Shown here in pieces: positions 1 to 7,485 of a stretch of DNA of 7,485 nucleotides (positions within the stretch are counted from its first letter, which is position 1; the number at the start of each line of letters is the position of its first letter). The notes under the pieces were generated by a model that saw only the letters and a list, made by a program, of their open reading frames with translations, had not been told where the DNA came from and did no database searches. The position numbers and the translations under genes are program-made. Source of the stretch: Bacteroidota bacterium (GTDB taxonomy: Bacteria; Bacteroidota; Ignavibacteria; Kapaibacteriales; UBA2268); the NCBI GenBank assembly GCA_017428585.1, contig JAFRQN010000209.1, forward strand, positions 1 through 7,485. The letters are read 5' to 3'.

Positions 1-1594
1 TAGCGCAATCCATACCATCACCACCATTAACATACGACCATTGATTAGCTGTAAAGCCATATCCACGTGTACCGTTATCTTGAGCGCCTGCTAAAATAAT
101 ATAAGGATTTTGTTTAGAGTTGTCAAATTTATAGAATTGAGTGATAGCTAATCCATCATTTACTGCAGTCCAGCCTGTACCGCTGTTTTCTGTATAATCT
201 ATACCACCATCATGACCAGCATATAATCTATTGCCAACGTAACGCAAATCGTGAATATCTGCATGAACATAAGGTGCTTCATAACCAGCGTACCAATGAG
301 CTACCAATTTAAAAGTCAATCCTGCATCAGTACTATACCAAATATTTACACCACCAATAAACAATTTATTTGGATCTTTAGGATCTACTGCTAAAGCTAA
401 ATCATAATATCCTTGTCCTTTTGTAGTTCTTCCAGCATCGCCCCAATCAAGATAGTTCTTTTTATTCTTTGAGAAAAGATTAGTATTATACCAAGTTTCA
501 CCAGCATCATCAGAAGAGATTAAACTAAGGAAACCGCCATCGTTGTTAGAAGACAATACATAAAGAACATCAGGCATAGCATCAGAAACGCCCATACAAG
601 TTCTACGAGCGCCTTCTATTTCTTTTATTTGAGTCCATGTTTCACCGCAGTCAGTTGATTTAAATATAAAGTTCTTCATTGTTACGCCGCTGCTTACATT
701 CATTGACATAGAAGAAGCATAAAGAGTATTAGGATCTTTTGGTTTTTGCTTTAAATCTGACAAGTGCATTTCTGCAGTTTTATATTCCCAAGTCTCGCCG
801 CCATCAGTAGATTTCATAATACCTTTGTTTGATGCAGCAATTACTATATTTTCATTATCAGGATGAACCCAAATTTTTGTTACTAAGTTAGAATTAGATG
901 TAGAGAATTTTTTGCCAGTCAAATCCCATGTTTTACCGCCATCTGTTGTTTTTATAATACCGATGCTGTAAAACTTAAATGATGAAATAGCGCCATCATT
1001 ATCACCAGTTGCAACATAAACAACAGAAGGATTAGAAGGAGCAATAGCAATATCAGATACACCTAATGAAAGGAATTCTGTCTGAGCAAGCGGAGTCCAT
1101 TTTTTACCGCCGTTTGTACTTTTCCAAACACCGCCGGAAGCAGAACCTGCCCATATTTCATTTAAGTTATTAGGATTGCCTTTTATAACATTGATTCTAC
1201 CAACACCAGCATTAACACCAGATCCAGGAGGATCAGCCAAAGGACCTATTTCCTTCCATTCCGGCATAGACAATAATTTATTTGTACGTTTTAAATTATT
1301 TGTCTCTTCCTTCATTTGTTTCCAAGCGTTATAATACAATTCAGGTGAAGGAAAATCGCCATTAGGAAGAACACGAGTCTCCCAAAAATGACGCCAACGA
1401 TTAAACTGCTTGTATTCGCCTTTTCGTTTATCAACGCCTACTGTATCCCAATATTTTAATCTTGCATCACGTGCTCTAAAGAAATTATTATCCACAGAAT
1501 CTGGATAAATAATACTACGCTGTGCATTTGACGGAACATTATATACCATCATTAAAACAACAGCCAACAATAAATAATTAAGGCATCTTTTCAT
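1..1594 (-). CDS. Secreted BNR/Asp-box (sortilin/VPS10-like) beta-propeller protein, 3' end missing
   Basis: The frame opens with ATG at 1594-1592 and has 531 codons with no stop before the left edge, so the C-terminus is missing. Residues 1-24 look like a Sec signal peptide (MKR, hydrophobic core about 6-18, cleavage likely after SNA); there is no lipobox. Residues 30-110 are a charged, aromatic-rich, probably helical region. From about 113 a beta-propeller begins (GRINVI, then SGGVWKSTNGG). Asp-box motifs of the S/T-x-D-x-G-x-T-W type occur at 158-166, 215-223, 261-269, 312-320, 360-368 and 420-428, about 46-60 residues apart, as expected for successive blades. A later QDNGT (505-509) and GGDG (524-527) pair is typical of this family in Bacteroidota. 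Family members are usually exported, often by the type IX system; the sorting domain would lie outside the window. Asp-boxes are structural and prove neither sialidase nor other glycosidase activity, so substrate and function are unknown. Confidence 0.87.
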   Translation of the reverse strand, partial: MKRCLNYLLLAVVLMMVYNVPSNAQRSIIYPDSVDNNFFRARDARLKYWDTVGVDKRKGEYKQFNRWRHFWETRVLPNGDFPSPELYYNAWKQMKEETNNLKRTNKLLSMPEWKEIGPLADPPGSGVNAGVGRINVIKGNPNNLNEIWAGSASGGVWKSTNGGKKWTPLAQTEFLSLGVSDIAIAPSNPSVVYVATGDNDGAISSFKFYSIGIIKTTDGGKTWDLTGKKFSTSNSNLVTKIWVHPDNENIVIAASNKGIMKSTDGGETWEYKTAEMHLSDLKQKPKDPNTLYASSMSMNVSSGVTMKNFIFKSTDCGETWTQIKEIEGARRTCMGVSDAMPDVLYVLSSNNDGGFLSLISSDDAGETWYNTNLFSKNKKNYLDWGDAGRTTKGQGYYDLALAVDPKDPNKLFIGGVNIWYSTDAGLTFKLVAHWYAGYEAPYVHADIHDLRYVGNRLYAGHDGGIDYTENSGTGWTAVNDGLAITQFYKFDNSKQNPYIILAGAQDNGTRGYGFTANQWSYVNGGDGMDCA

Positions 1595-1624
1595 AATTCT
1601 ATTCTTATTAATTTATAAAATATT

Positions 1625-1632
1625 CAAAGTTA
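1625..1632 (-). promoter_or_regulatory. Possible Bacteroidota-type -7 promoter element for the propeller gene
   Basis: The minus strand reads TAACTTTG, an exact match to the Bacteroidota -7 consensus TAnnTTTG, ending 30 bases before the ATG at 1594. No TTG-type -33 element is seen at the expected distance upstream, and the region is so AT-rich that a chance match is plausible. If real, it would let the propeller gene be transcribed separately from the transferase gene that ends at 1649. Confidence 0.28.
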
Positions 1633-1643
1633 TTAAAGTTATT
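1626..1643. repeat. Perfect 9-bp tandem direct repeat in the intergenic gap
   Basis: AAAGTTATT occurs twice back to back (plus-strand reading, 1626-1634 and 1635-1643), between the stop of the sugar transferase gene and the start of the propeller gene. On the minus strand this yields two -7-like octamers, TAACTTTA (1634-1641) and TAACTTTG (1625-1632). It may be a duplicated promoter or operator half-site, or simple slippage in AT-rich DNA. Confidence 0.5.
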
Positions 1644-1648
1644 GTAAA

Positions 1649-3097
1649 TTAGGATTGACCGTGACCTGAAATGACACACCATACAGTCCTAATAATAATT
1701 TCAAAATCCAGTTGTAATGATATATTTTCTATATAATAAAAATCATCTTTTGTACGACTTTTTATTTCATCAATACTTAAAGTATGCGGTTTATACTTTA
1801 CCTGCCACCAGCCTGTAATTCCAGGTCTAACCAGATGGCGTCTCTTGTAGTAATGAAGTTCTTTTGCAAATTCTTCCACAAATTTTGGCTGTTCTGGTCT
1901 TGGACCAACAACACTCATATCGCCAATTAGTACATTATAAAATTGTGGAATTTCATCTATATGAGTCTTTCGAATAATTTTTCCAAATTTTGTAACACGT
2001 GGATCGCCTATTGCAGTCCATTGCTGATTTTCAGGATCAGTACATTTGGCTTGCGCCATAGATCTAAACTTATAGATAGTAAATATCTTATTATTCAATC
2101 CAACTCTTGGCTGAGAATAAAAGACACTGCCCTCTGATTCCAGCTTAATAATAAGAGCTACAAGAAGCCATATTGGCATGCCAACAACAATAACCAAAAT
2201 ACTAAAAACAATATCAAATAATCTTTTTATAGCTATTTCCCATGGCCTCAATAATTTTGTATTTACTTCAATAAGAGGTATTCCATAAATATTTTGAGTT
2301 CTTGACTGACCTGTAAAATGATCATACAAATTTGGTTCTATATTTACTCTTATTCCATTTTCTATACAGACATCCGCTAAATTAAACAATAATTCAGAAT
2401 CAGTCTTTGAAGCTGAAAAAACTATTTCTTCAATCGTTTTCTTATATTTATCTATTATCTGATCAAATACTTTTGCATCACCGCAATATATATTCTCGTC
2501 TATATTGTTTTCTTTTAAATAATTTACAAATTCTTCTTTATTGTCTTTAATTGAAACTATACTGCAGACGCTATATCCCCAAGATACATTTTTTTTAGAG
2601 CGATTATAAAAATCTACAACGCTTTCTTTATCGCCTATCAACAAAATAGGAATCTTTATAATACGTTTTATTCTTAATTTAATTTGAATACGCCTTGCTA
2701 TAAATCTAAAAATAGTAAAAGAGCAAGTCATAATAATAAAATAAATTAGGAACAGCATTCTAAAATCGGCAGTATTATCTGCGAATATCAGCAATGCTAT
2801 TATAAAACAGCCGATAAAAGACGTTCTTATAATAGAAAAAAACTCGTTAAACGGCGAACGTATATGCCAATTTCTATACATTCCAGAAAGATAAAATATC
2901 AAATACCAAAAAACAGACATCAATATACTGCCTGAAACATAGTCTGCTATTGTTGGTACAGTAGGAACATTAAATAAATTACTAAAGAAACGCAAATATA
3001 ATTGAGCTGCAAAACCAAGCCATATAGCTATAGTATCTGCTATCCACTGCAAAAATATTTGAGATGTTCTGCTGTTTGTTAATTTATTAATATTCAT
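1649..3097 (-). CDS. Exopolysaccharide/O-antigen initiating polyprenyl glycosylphosphotransferase (WbaP/WcaJ-like)
   Basis: This 482-residue inner-membrane protein should transfer a sugar-1-phosphate from a nucleotide sugar to undecaprenyl phosphate, the first step in building a capsule, exopolysaccharide or O-antigen unit. Residues 12-38, 54-73, 86-105 and 111-135 are hydrophobic segments forming the N-terminal membrane domain. Residues 147-280 resemble the CoA-binding-like Rossmann domain of this family (PILLIGD at 150-156). The C-terminal catalytic domain (about 288-476) has the family marks in order: KRLFD (291-295) leading into a membrane helix, YKFRSM (342-347), the Asp-Glu catalytic pair in HIDEIPQ (D381, E382), VVGPRP (396-401) and RPGITGWWQV (424-433). 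Length is normal for the long, multi-membrane-segment type. ATG at 3097 is the natural start; upstream bases are A-rich without Shine-Dalgarno. The sugar (glucose, galactose or other) cannot be told from sequence alone. It lies 60 bases downstream of the dehydratase-like gene, and no other glycan genes are visible. Confidence 0.95.
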   Translation of the reverse strand: MNINKLTNSRTSQIFLQWIADTIAIWLGFAAQLYLRFFSNLFNVPTVPTIADYVSGSILMSVFWYLIFYLSGMYRNWHIRSPFNEFFSIIRTSFIGCFIIALLIFADNTADFRMLFLIYFIIMTCSFTIFRFIARRIQIKLRIKRIIKIPILLIGDKESVVDFYNRSKKNVSWGYSVCSIVSIKDNKEEFVNYLKENNIDENIYCGDAKVFDQIIDKYKKTIEEIVFSASKTDSELLFNLADVCIENGIRVNIEPNLYDHFTGQSRTQNIYGIPLIEVNTKLLRPWEIAIKRLFDIVFSILVIVVGMPIWLLVALIIKLESEGSVFYSQPRVGLNNKIFTIYKFRSMAQAKCTDPENQQWTAIGDPRVTKFGKIIRKTHIDEIPQFYNVLIGDMSVVGPRPEQPKFVEEFAKELHYYKRRHLVRPGITGWWQVKYKPHTLSIDEIKSRTKDDFYYIENISLQLDFEIIIRTVWCVISGHGQS

Positions 3098-3157
3098 TCT
3101 ATTTATGTTTCTGTATTTCTATCTTTTTATTATAAATAACAATAATTATATTAAAGT

Positions 3158-6100
3158 TTATATATTTATTTTCTTGTCAACTTCTTTGCACTGCAATAAA
3201 AATGCTTCCAAACGAGACTCTATCAACTGAGAATAAGGTGTTCCATCGCTTTCTATTGTCAAAAATGGCAAAGGATAATTTTTAGGAAGTTCCTTTCCAT
3301 CAATAGTATTTATTTTATATTTAGAGTTATAAATCTGTTTTGCTTTAATTTTACAATCAACAGTCATTTCAGGCACTGTAACAGCCTCTGCAAAACGAGT
3401 CGGCATACAGCCAAACGGCCCGAAATTAATTACTCCATAATACTTATCAAAAATATCATTCAATGCAATTCCCAGTGTAAGTCCTGGTTCACCCTTATAT
3501 TCAAGCGGCACTATATGCTTGCTGTGTTTCAAAATTGCTTCTATATTCATTCTTTCAAACTTATAATAGCCTGAAAGTTCTAATGCTTTCTTAATCTTTT
3601 TCTCTGCATCCTTCATAAAGAAATTACGAAGCATACGTTCAAAACGTTTTATTATAGATTTATCAGATTCAAGCAGATCAATAGAAATCAAATAATCAAT
3701 ATAAGCAATCCATTCGCTGATATAAGCCGTTTTTAATACAAAACCATTCTTAGCGAAATATTCTGTCAAGTTTTTATTTGCAAAAACATCACGTCTGCAG
3801 AATATTTCTCCTATCATTGCAATATACTTAAATTCTGATATATCAACTTTTGAAGGAACTTCTTTTTTGATAGTCTTGGCAAAATCTTCCAAATAAGAAT
3901 ATAAATTCTTAGGATTATTTCTAAATTTTTCAAGCAGTTTGTCAAACTCGCGATAAAAGATCTCTATACCTTTTTCAGGCGATACAGCATAAGTCAATAT
4001 TCCTGCTTTAATATCATCCAATACATCTGTTGCAATAATAGATTGTATTGCGCGAACAGACCAATCAGTACCAAGACCAGCAAAACCATCTTCATTCATT
4101 AAGACCATTGGAACTATATTGCCTAATTTCTTATCTTTTATCATTTGTTCCAAAAAATTAGGATATTGTCCCAATCGGCAGTTGCCAGCTCCCTGTACTT
4201 GAAAATATACAAGCAGTCTGTCTTCATTAGGATGTTCTTCTAAGTACTGCAATAAATTTCCAGCCATTAAAATTATAGGCAGACACTCTTTGCCCGAAGC
4301 ATACTGACGTCCCAACTGCATTGATCTGCTGCTGTGGATTGGAAGACCAACAGAATCTATTCCACAACTTCTAAAGGATTCAGCAACCATGCGTGTTGCC
4401 AGTTCGCTCATTGCAGGAATCAATACCAAAACTCTCTTATCGTTCAAAGGGACACGCTCTCCGTCAACTGTAATAAATGTTGCAATAGGATCTGTAAATT
4501 CTAATCTTGCAGCGTTATTTTGCTGTTTGTCTGCGTTATCAGCCTGATTGTTGTTTATAGCGTTAAGTCTTCTATAATTTTTTATAATATCTATTGCAGC
4601 TGCAACTCTTGTAGTTATTCCAGCATCTGCGGAATGGCTGTCCAGTTCCAAAGTAAGAGAAGGTTTTTCTCCCATTGCTACTCTAAATCTATTTAAGATC
4701 ATTGAATCTGGAGCACAAGAGAAATTTGTTATATATGTTGCAAACAACTGCGGATTATCTCGGATAATTTTAGCGGCTTTTAAAATTCTGTGTCCTGCTT
4801 CCCAATACATAGTTGGAATTTCATCGCAATCATTTAATTCAAGCATATCCAAAGGAATAACAGGAATAGAATTTGACACAAATTTATTTGGAATACCTTT
4901 ATTGGCATTATTCGGAGTAGAATTATAAGTCCTTCCTACCAATACTATAGCAAAATTATCTGGATTATTTTTCAATTCTTTAATAAAATCGCCGCCTATT
5001 TTACGTAGTTCTTTTTGGCAGTTAATCTGCATTTCAACTGCATAATCAAATGCTTCTTCTATTAAATTATAGTTTTCTTTGCCAATTAATTTATTTGCAA
5101 CTTTTACAAAATCCTGCTTAGCGTTCTTAAGTCCATTATTGAAATTAATGCTTGGAGACAGTATTCTATCTTTTATATTGTCTATATCTTTATAAGCCTG
5201 CGAAATTATATAAGGTTCGCCTGTAACAAAAGCGCACGCGCAATTAAAATCCAACCTCTGTACTTCTTCTTTTTCTGCATCCATTTCAAAGACAGCAGGC
5301 ATAAAAACATAATCGACTTTCTTATTTACTAAATCTTTAAACAAGCTGACTGCGAGCTGCATCGGGAAACAGAAAGAAGTGTTTTCACGTTTGGAGCTGT
5401 CTGCATCCAATTCATTAGACAAAACAACCTTAAATCCTAATTTTGTAAAGAAATTATAATACAAAGGATATAAAGTATGAGTATAGAATGAATTATTTAT
5501 ACCTATTACTTTTGCATTATTCGGCAGTGAAACAGCAGGAGCATATTTTTCAAAAACTAATTTATTTCTAACTTTTACTAAATCAAGTTCCGCTGTTTGC
5601 TGTTCAGATTCAATTAATGTATTTTTATTGCTGTCAAAATCAATTTTCAAATTACTGTATTTATCGCATGCGCCTCCGAAAGGATATTTTTTCCCTTCTA
5701 TAGAAAAGACGCCTATTTTGCAGCCTATGTCGCATTGTTCTTTTGTACCTTGACAAATGAAACTGCCTGTTTGTTTTATTTCTCTATTTATAAGAGTATT
5801 TAAATCAAATAACTGTTTTTCTGTCAATCCCAAATTGATTTTTTCTTTTACCTGCAAAGCGACGCCGAAAGCGCCCATAAGACCAGGTTCAGGCGGTACG
5901 ATAATATCTACATTAGCAAGCGCTGCCATTGCAACAGGAACAGCTTTATTGTAGCATACGCCTCCCTGCATAAATATTTTATGTCCTACTGGTCTATTGT
6001 TTTTTACTCTATTTAGATAATTCAGGCAAATAGAATAAGTTAGTCCTGCAACAATATTTTCTTTGCTTATACCTTCCTGCAATGCTGTTTTTATATCGGA

Positions 6101-7485
6101 ACTAATAAAAGCGGCGCATTGATCGCTGAAATTAGGAGGATTTTCACCCTTAAATGCAAATGTTTCAAGCTGTTCAAGAGATATATTTAATGTTTCCTTT
6201 GCAGCCTCTTCTATAAATGAGCCTGTACCAGCGGAACATGCTTCATTCATTGCATAATCTACAGGAACTCTATTTATTAAATGAGTATATTTAGCGTCTT
6301 GACCGCCTATTTCAAAAATAGTATCAACTTCTGGATCATAATATACTGCCGCTGCTGCATGTGCTGTAATTTCATTATACACACTTGTAGTTAAAGCGTG
6401 CAGCGCTGCAATCTGTCGGCCTGATCCAGTAGTACCCAATCCGATTATATTGACATTTTGAGGTATTTGTTCCAATAAACTTTTATAGCATTTTTTTGAC
6501 GCTTCTATCGGATTTCCATTTGTATATAAATATACGCTTGCAAGAACAGCGTCATCTTTAGTTGAAACAAGTACGGCTTTTGTTGTTGTCGAACCAACGT
6601 CCAAACCTAAAATACATTCTTCATTGTTTTCTGCTGTTCTGCGGGCTGTATTTTTAAATGTAACTCTGTCTTTAAATTTATTTAATTCTTTATTAAATAT
6701 AAAAGAAGACTTAGATTCTAAAAATATATTTCTGTTTAATGGGAATTTTATAACGTTGTTGCTATGTGCGTAAACAGCTGCTCCCAATGCTTCAAAATAT
6801 GTAGACTCTTCTAAAATAGAAAAGTTTATATTTTTGTCGGCGAGAAACTGCATAGCTAATTTATTGCGGGTTACAGAGCCAGTCAATAGTATTTTGTTGT
6901 ACTGTCTGCCGTGCAGCAATTCTTCTATTTTCTCTGAAAGCATTTTACAGAGACCTGCAACTACATTTTCTTTTGGAACGCCTTTATTAAGCGCGTGAGT
7001 ACAATCTGACTTGCAGAAAACTGAACAACGGCCTGATACTTTATATATATCTATATCGCTTTTGACGTTATTGACTTCGTCAAAAGTTAGATTCATTCTT
7101 TTTATCTGCTGCTGAAAAAATTCACCTGTACCTGCTGCGCATTTATTTTTTGAATAAACATTTGTTATTTGAGAATTGATAATATTATATAAAATAAATG
7201 TTTCAGCCCCCAAAGACGCAATAGCATCAAAATTTACATTATATTTCTTTGTTATAAATTCCAATGCATACGAATTTGCTTCAGCCTCAGATATATTAGT
7301 TAATTTTGCAACATTACGGAATTTCCGACCAGTTATAACTACATTTGTTTCTTCAAGTTCTGCATCTGTTAAATTATTAAAGTAATCATCTAATATCTTT
7401 TTAGGTTCGCCGTTATGTAATTTTTGTATAACTTTTTGTACTTTTATATTATTTGAGTTGTTTCGTTCTGTTTCAACTATAGATA
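3158..7485 (-). CDS. Giant 2-hydroxyacyl-CoA dehydratase activase-like fusion (two ASKHA ATPases + DUF2229 + COG3581-like), 5' end missing
   Basis: The frame is open from 7483 at the right edge to TAA at 3158-3160, giving 1441 visible residues (numbered here from the codon at 7483). The TTG at 7264 is internal: upstream residues (VVITGRKF at 48-55) continue the first ATPase module, so only about 20-40 residues, including its first phosphate loop, are probably missing. Modules: ATPase 1 (to about 241; KCAAGTG with C115, then C153); ATPase 2 (290-545; DVGSTTTK, GGQD 393-396, CSAGTG with C416, then C456); a four-Cys segment (C577, C584, C588, C606); DUF2229/COG3580-like (658-973; C705, C748/C750, C923); an Asn/Gln linker (974-993); COG3581-like (1016-1428; C1067 in GKECLP, C1102 in NCRLGQY, C1359 in FGCMP). 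In HgdC, a homodimer, such cysteines hold one [4Fe-4S] cluster and ATP hydrolysis drives electron transfer to the dehydratase. The fusion is a known family of unproven function; here it is probably a cytosolic ATP-driven reductase, substrate unknown. Confidence 0.93.
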   Translation of the reverse strand, partial: SIVETERNNSNNIKVQKVIQKLHNGEPKKILDDYFNNLTDAELEETNVVITGRKFRNVAKLTNISEAEANSYALEFITKKYNVNFDAIASLGAETFILYNIINSQITNVYSKNKCAAGTGEFFQQQIKRMNLTFDEVNNVKSDIDIYKVSGRCSVFCKSDCTHALNKGVPKENVVAGLCKMLSEKIEELLHGRQYNKILLTGSVTRNKLAMQFLADKNINFSILEESTYFEALGAAVYAHSNNVIKFPLNRNIFLESKSSFIFNKELNKFKDRVTFKNTARRTAENNEECILGLDVGSTTTKAVLVSTKDDAVLASVYLYTNGNPIEASKKCYKSLLEQIPQNVNIIGLGTTGSGRQIAALHALTTSVYNEITAHAAAAVYYDPEVDTIFEIGGQDAKYTHLINRVPVDYAMNEACSAGTGSFIEEAAKETLNISLEQLETFAFKGENPPNFSDQCAAFISSDIKTALQEGISKENIVAGLTYSICLNYLNRVKNNRPVGHKIFMQGGVCYNKAVPVAMAALANVDIIVPPEPGLMGAFGVALQVKEKINLGLTEKQLFDLNTLINREIKQTGSFICQGTKEQCDIGCKIGVFSIEGKKYPFGGACDKYSNLKIDFDSNKNTLIESEQQTAELDLVKVRNKLVFEKYAPAVSLPNNAKVIGINNSFYTHTLYPLYYNFFTKLGFKVVLSNELDADSSKRENTSFCFPMQLAVSLFKDLVNKKVDYVFMPAVFEMDAEKEEVQRLDFNCACAFVTGEPYIISQAYKDIDNIKDRILSPSINFNNGLKNAKQDFVKVANKLIGKENYNLIEEAFDYAVEMQINCQKELRKIGGDFIKELKNNPDNFAIVLVGRTYNSTPNNANKGIPNKFVSNSIPVIPLDMLELNDCDEIPTMYWEAGHRILKAAKIIRDNPQLFATYITNFSCAPDSMILNRFRVAMGEKPSLTLELDSHSADAGITTRVAAAIDIIKNYRRLNAINNNQADNADKQQNNAARLEFTDPIATFITVDGERVPLNDKRVLVLIPAMSELATRMVAESFRSCGIDSVGLPIHSSRSMQLGRQYASGKECLPIILMAGNLLQYLEEHPNEDRLLVYFQVQGAGNCRLGQYPNFLEQMIKDKKLGNIVPMVLMNEDGFAGLGTDWSVRAIQSIIATDVLDDIKAGILTYAVSPEKGIEIFYREFDKLLEKFRNNPKNLYSYLEDFAKTIKKEVPSKVDISEFKYIAMIGEIFCRRDVFANKNLTEYFAKNGFVLKTAYISEWIAYIDYLISIDLLESDKSIIKRFERMLRNFFMKDAEKKIKKALELSGYYKFERMNIEAILKHSKHIVPLEYKGEPGLTLGIALNDIFDKYYGVINFGPFGCMPTRFAEAVTVPEMTVDCKIKAKQIYNSKYKINTIDGKELPKNYPLPFLTIESDGTPYSQLIESRLEAFLLQCKEVDKKINI

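Noticed and set aside
1..1594. Calling the propeller protein a sialidase
   Set aside because: Asp-box repeats are structural and shared by many propellers; no sialidase FRIP motif or catalytic arginine triad was recognised.
1943..2137. Plus-strand open frame of 64 codons
   Set aside because: It lies antisense inside the catalytic domain of the sugar transferase, whose motifs are intact; no recognisable protein features.
3098..3157. TATAAT-like hexamers on the minus strand between the fusion gene and the transferase gene (3129-3134, 3145-3150)
   Set aside because: The gap is nearly all A and T, so such matches are expected by chance; no paired upstream element and no TAnnTTTG match. No stem-loop terminator is visible either.
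5757..5954. Plus-strand open frame of 65 codons
   Set aside because: Antisense shadow of the end of ATPase module 2 in the fusion protein.
7176..7385. Plus-strand open frame of 69 codons
   Set aside because: Antisense to the well-supported first ATPase module, which continues to the window edge.
3158..7485. Calling the fusion 2-hydroxyglutaryl-CoA dehydratase or benzoyl-CoA reductase
   Set aside because: Only family-level similarity is visible; the characterised enzymes have separate activator and catalytic subunits, and no pathway partner genes are in the window.
1..7485. CRISPR array, tRNA/rRNA genes, insertion sequences, phage or defence genes
   Set aside because: None seen on either strand; coding sequence of three ordinary-looking genes fills the window apart from two short gaps.

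Overview
The window is AT-rich and holds three genes, all on the minus strand. Two of them run off the window edges. Reading in the direction of transcription, the order is: a very large 2-hydroxyacyl-CoA dehydratase activase-like fusion protein (5' end missing), a membrane sugar-phosphate transferase (complete), and a secreted Asp-box (BNR/sortilin-type) beta-propeller protein (3' end missing). Coding sequence fills almost everything; the two intergenic gaps are 60 and 54 bases.

The likely source is a Bacteroidota or Chlorobiota-type (FCB group) bacterium, probably anaerobic. This is inferred from three things. The secreted propeller protein has the N-terminal layout typical of type IX secretion cargo in that group. 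Neither visible start codon has a purine-rich Shine-Dalgarno sequence. One gap carries an exact match to the Bacteroidota -7 promoter motif. The oxygen-sensitive iron-sulfur dehydratase/activase family points to an anaerobe. I cannot name a genus.

Region by region: 3158-7485 encodes at least 1441 residues. They comprise two ASKHA/BadF-type ATPase modules in tandem, a four-cysteine segment, a DUF2229/COG3580-like module, an Asn/Gln-rich linker and a COG3581-like module. The apparent start at 7264 is only an internal TTG; the frame stays open to the right edge. 1649-3097 encodes a 482-residue polyprenyl-phosphate glycosylphosphotransferase that would begin assembly of a surface glycan. 1-1594 encodes the signal peptide and first 531 residues of the propeller protein.

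The last two genes fit a cell-envelope theme: a surface glycan and an exported protein. The redox fusion has no obvious link to them, and the shared direction and short gaps are the only evidence for cotranscription. I see no RNA gene, CRISPR array, insertion sequence, defence system or convincing terminator. The most interesting object is the single-chain activase/dehydratase-like fusion, in particular the unequal nucleotide-binding motifs of its two ATPase modules.
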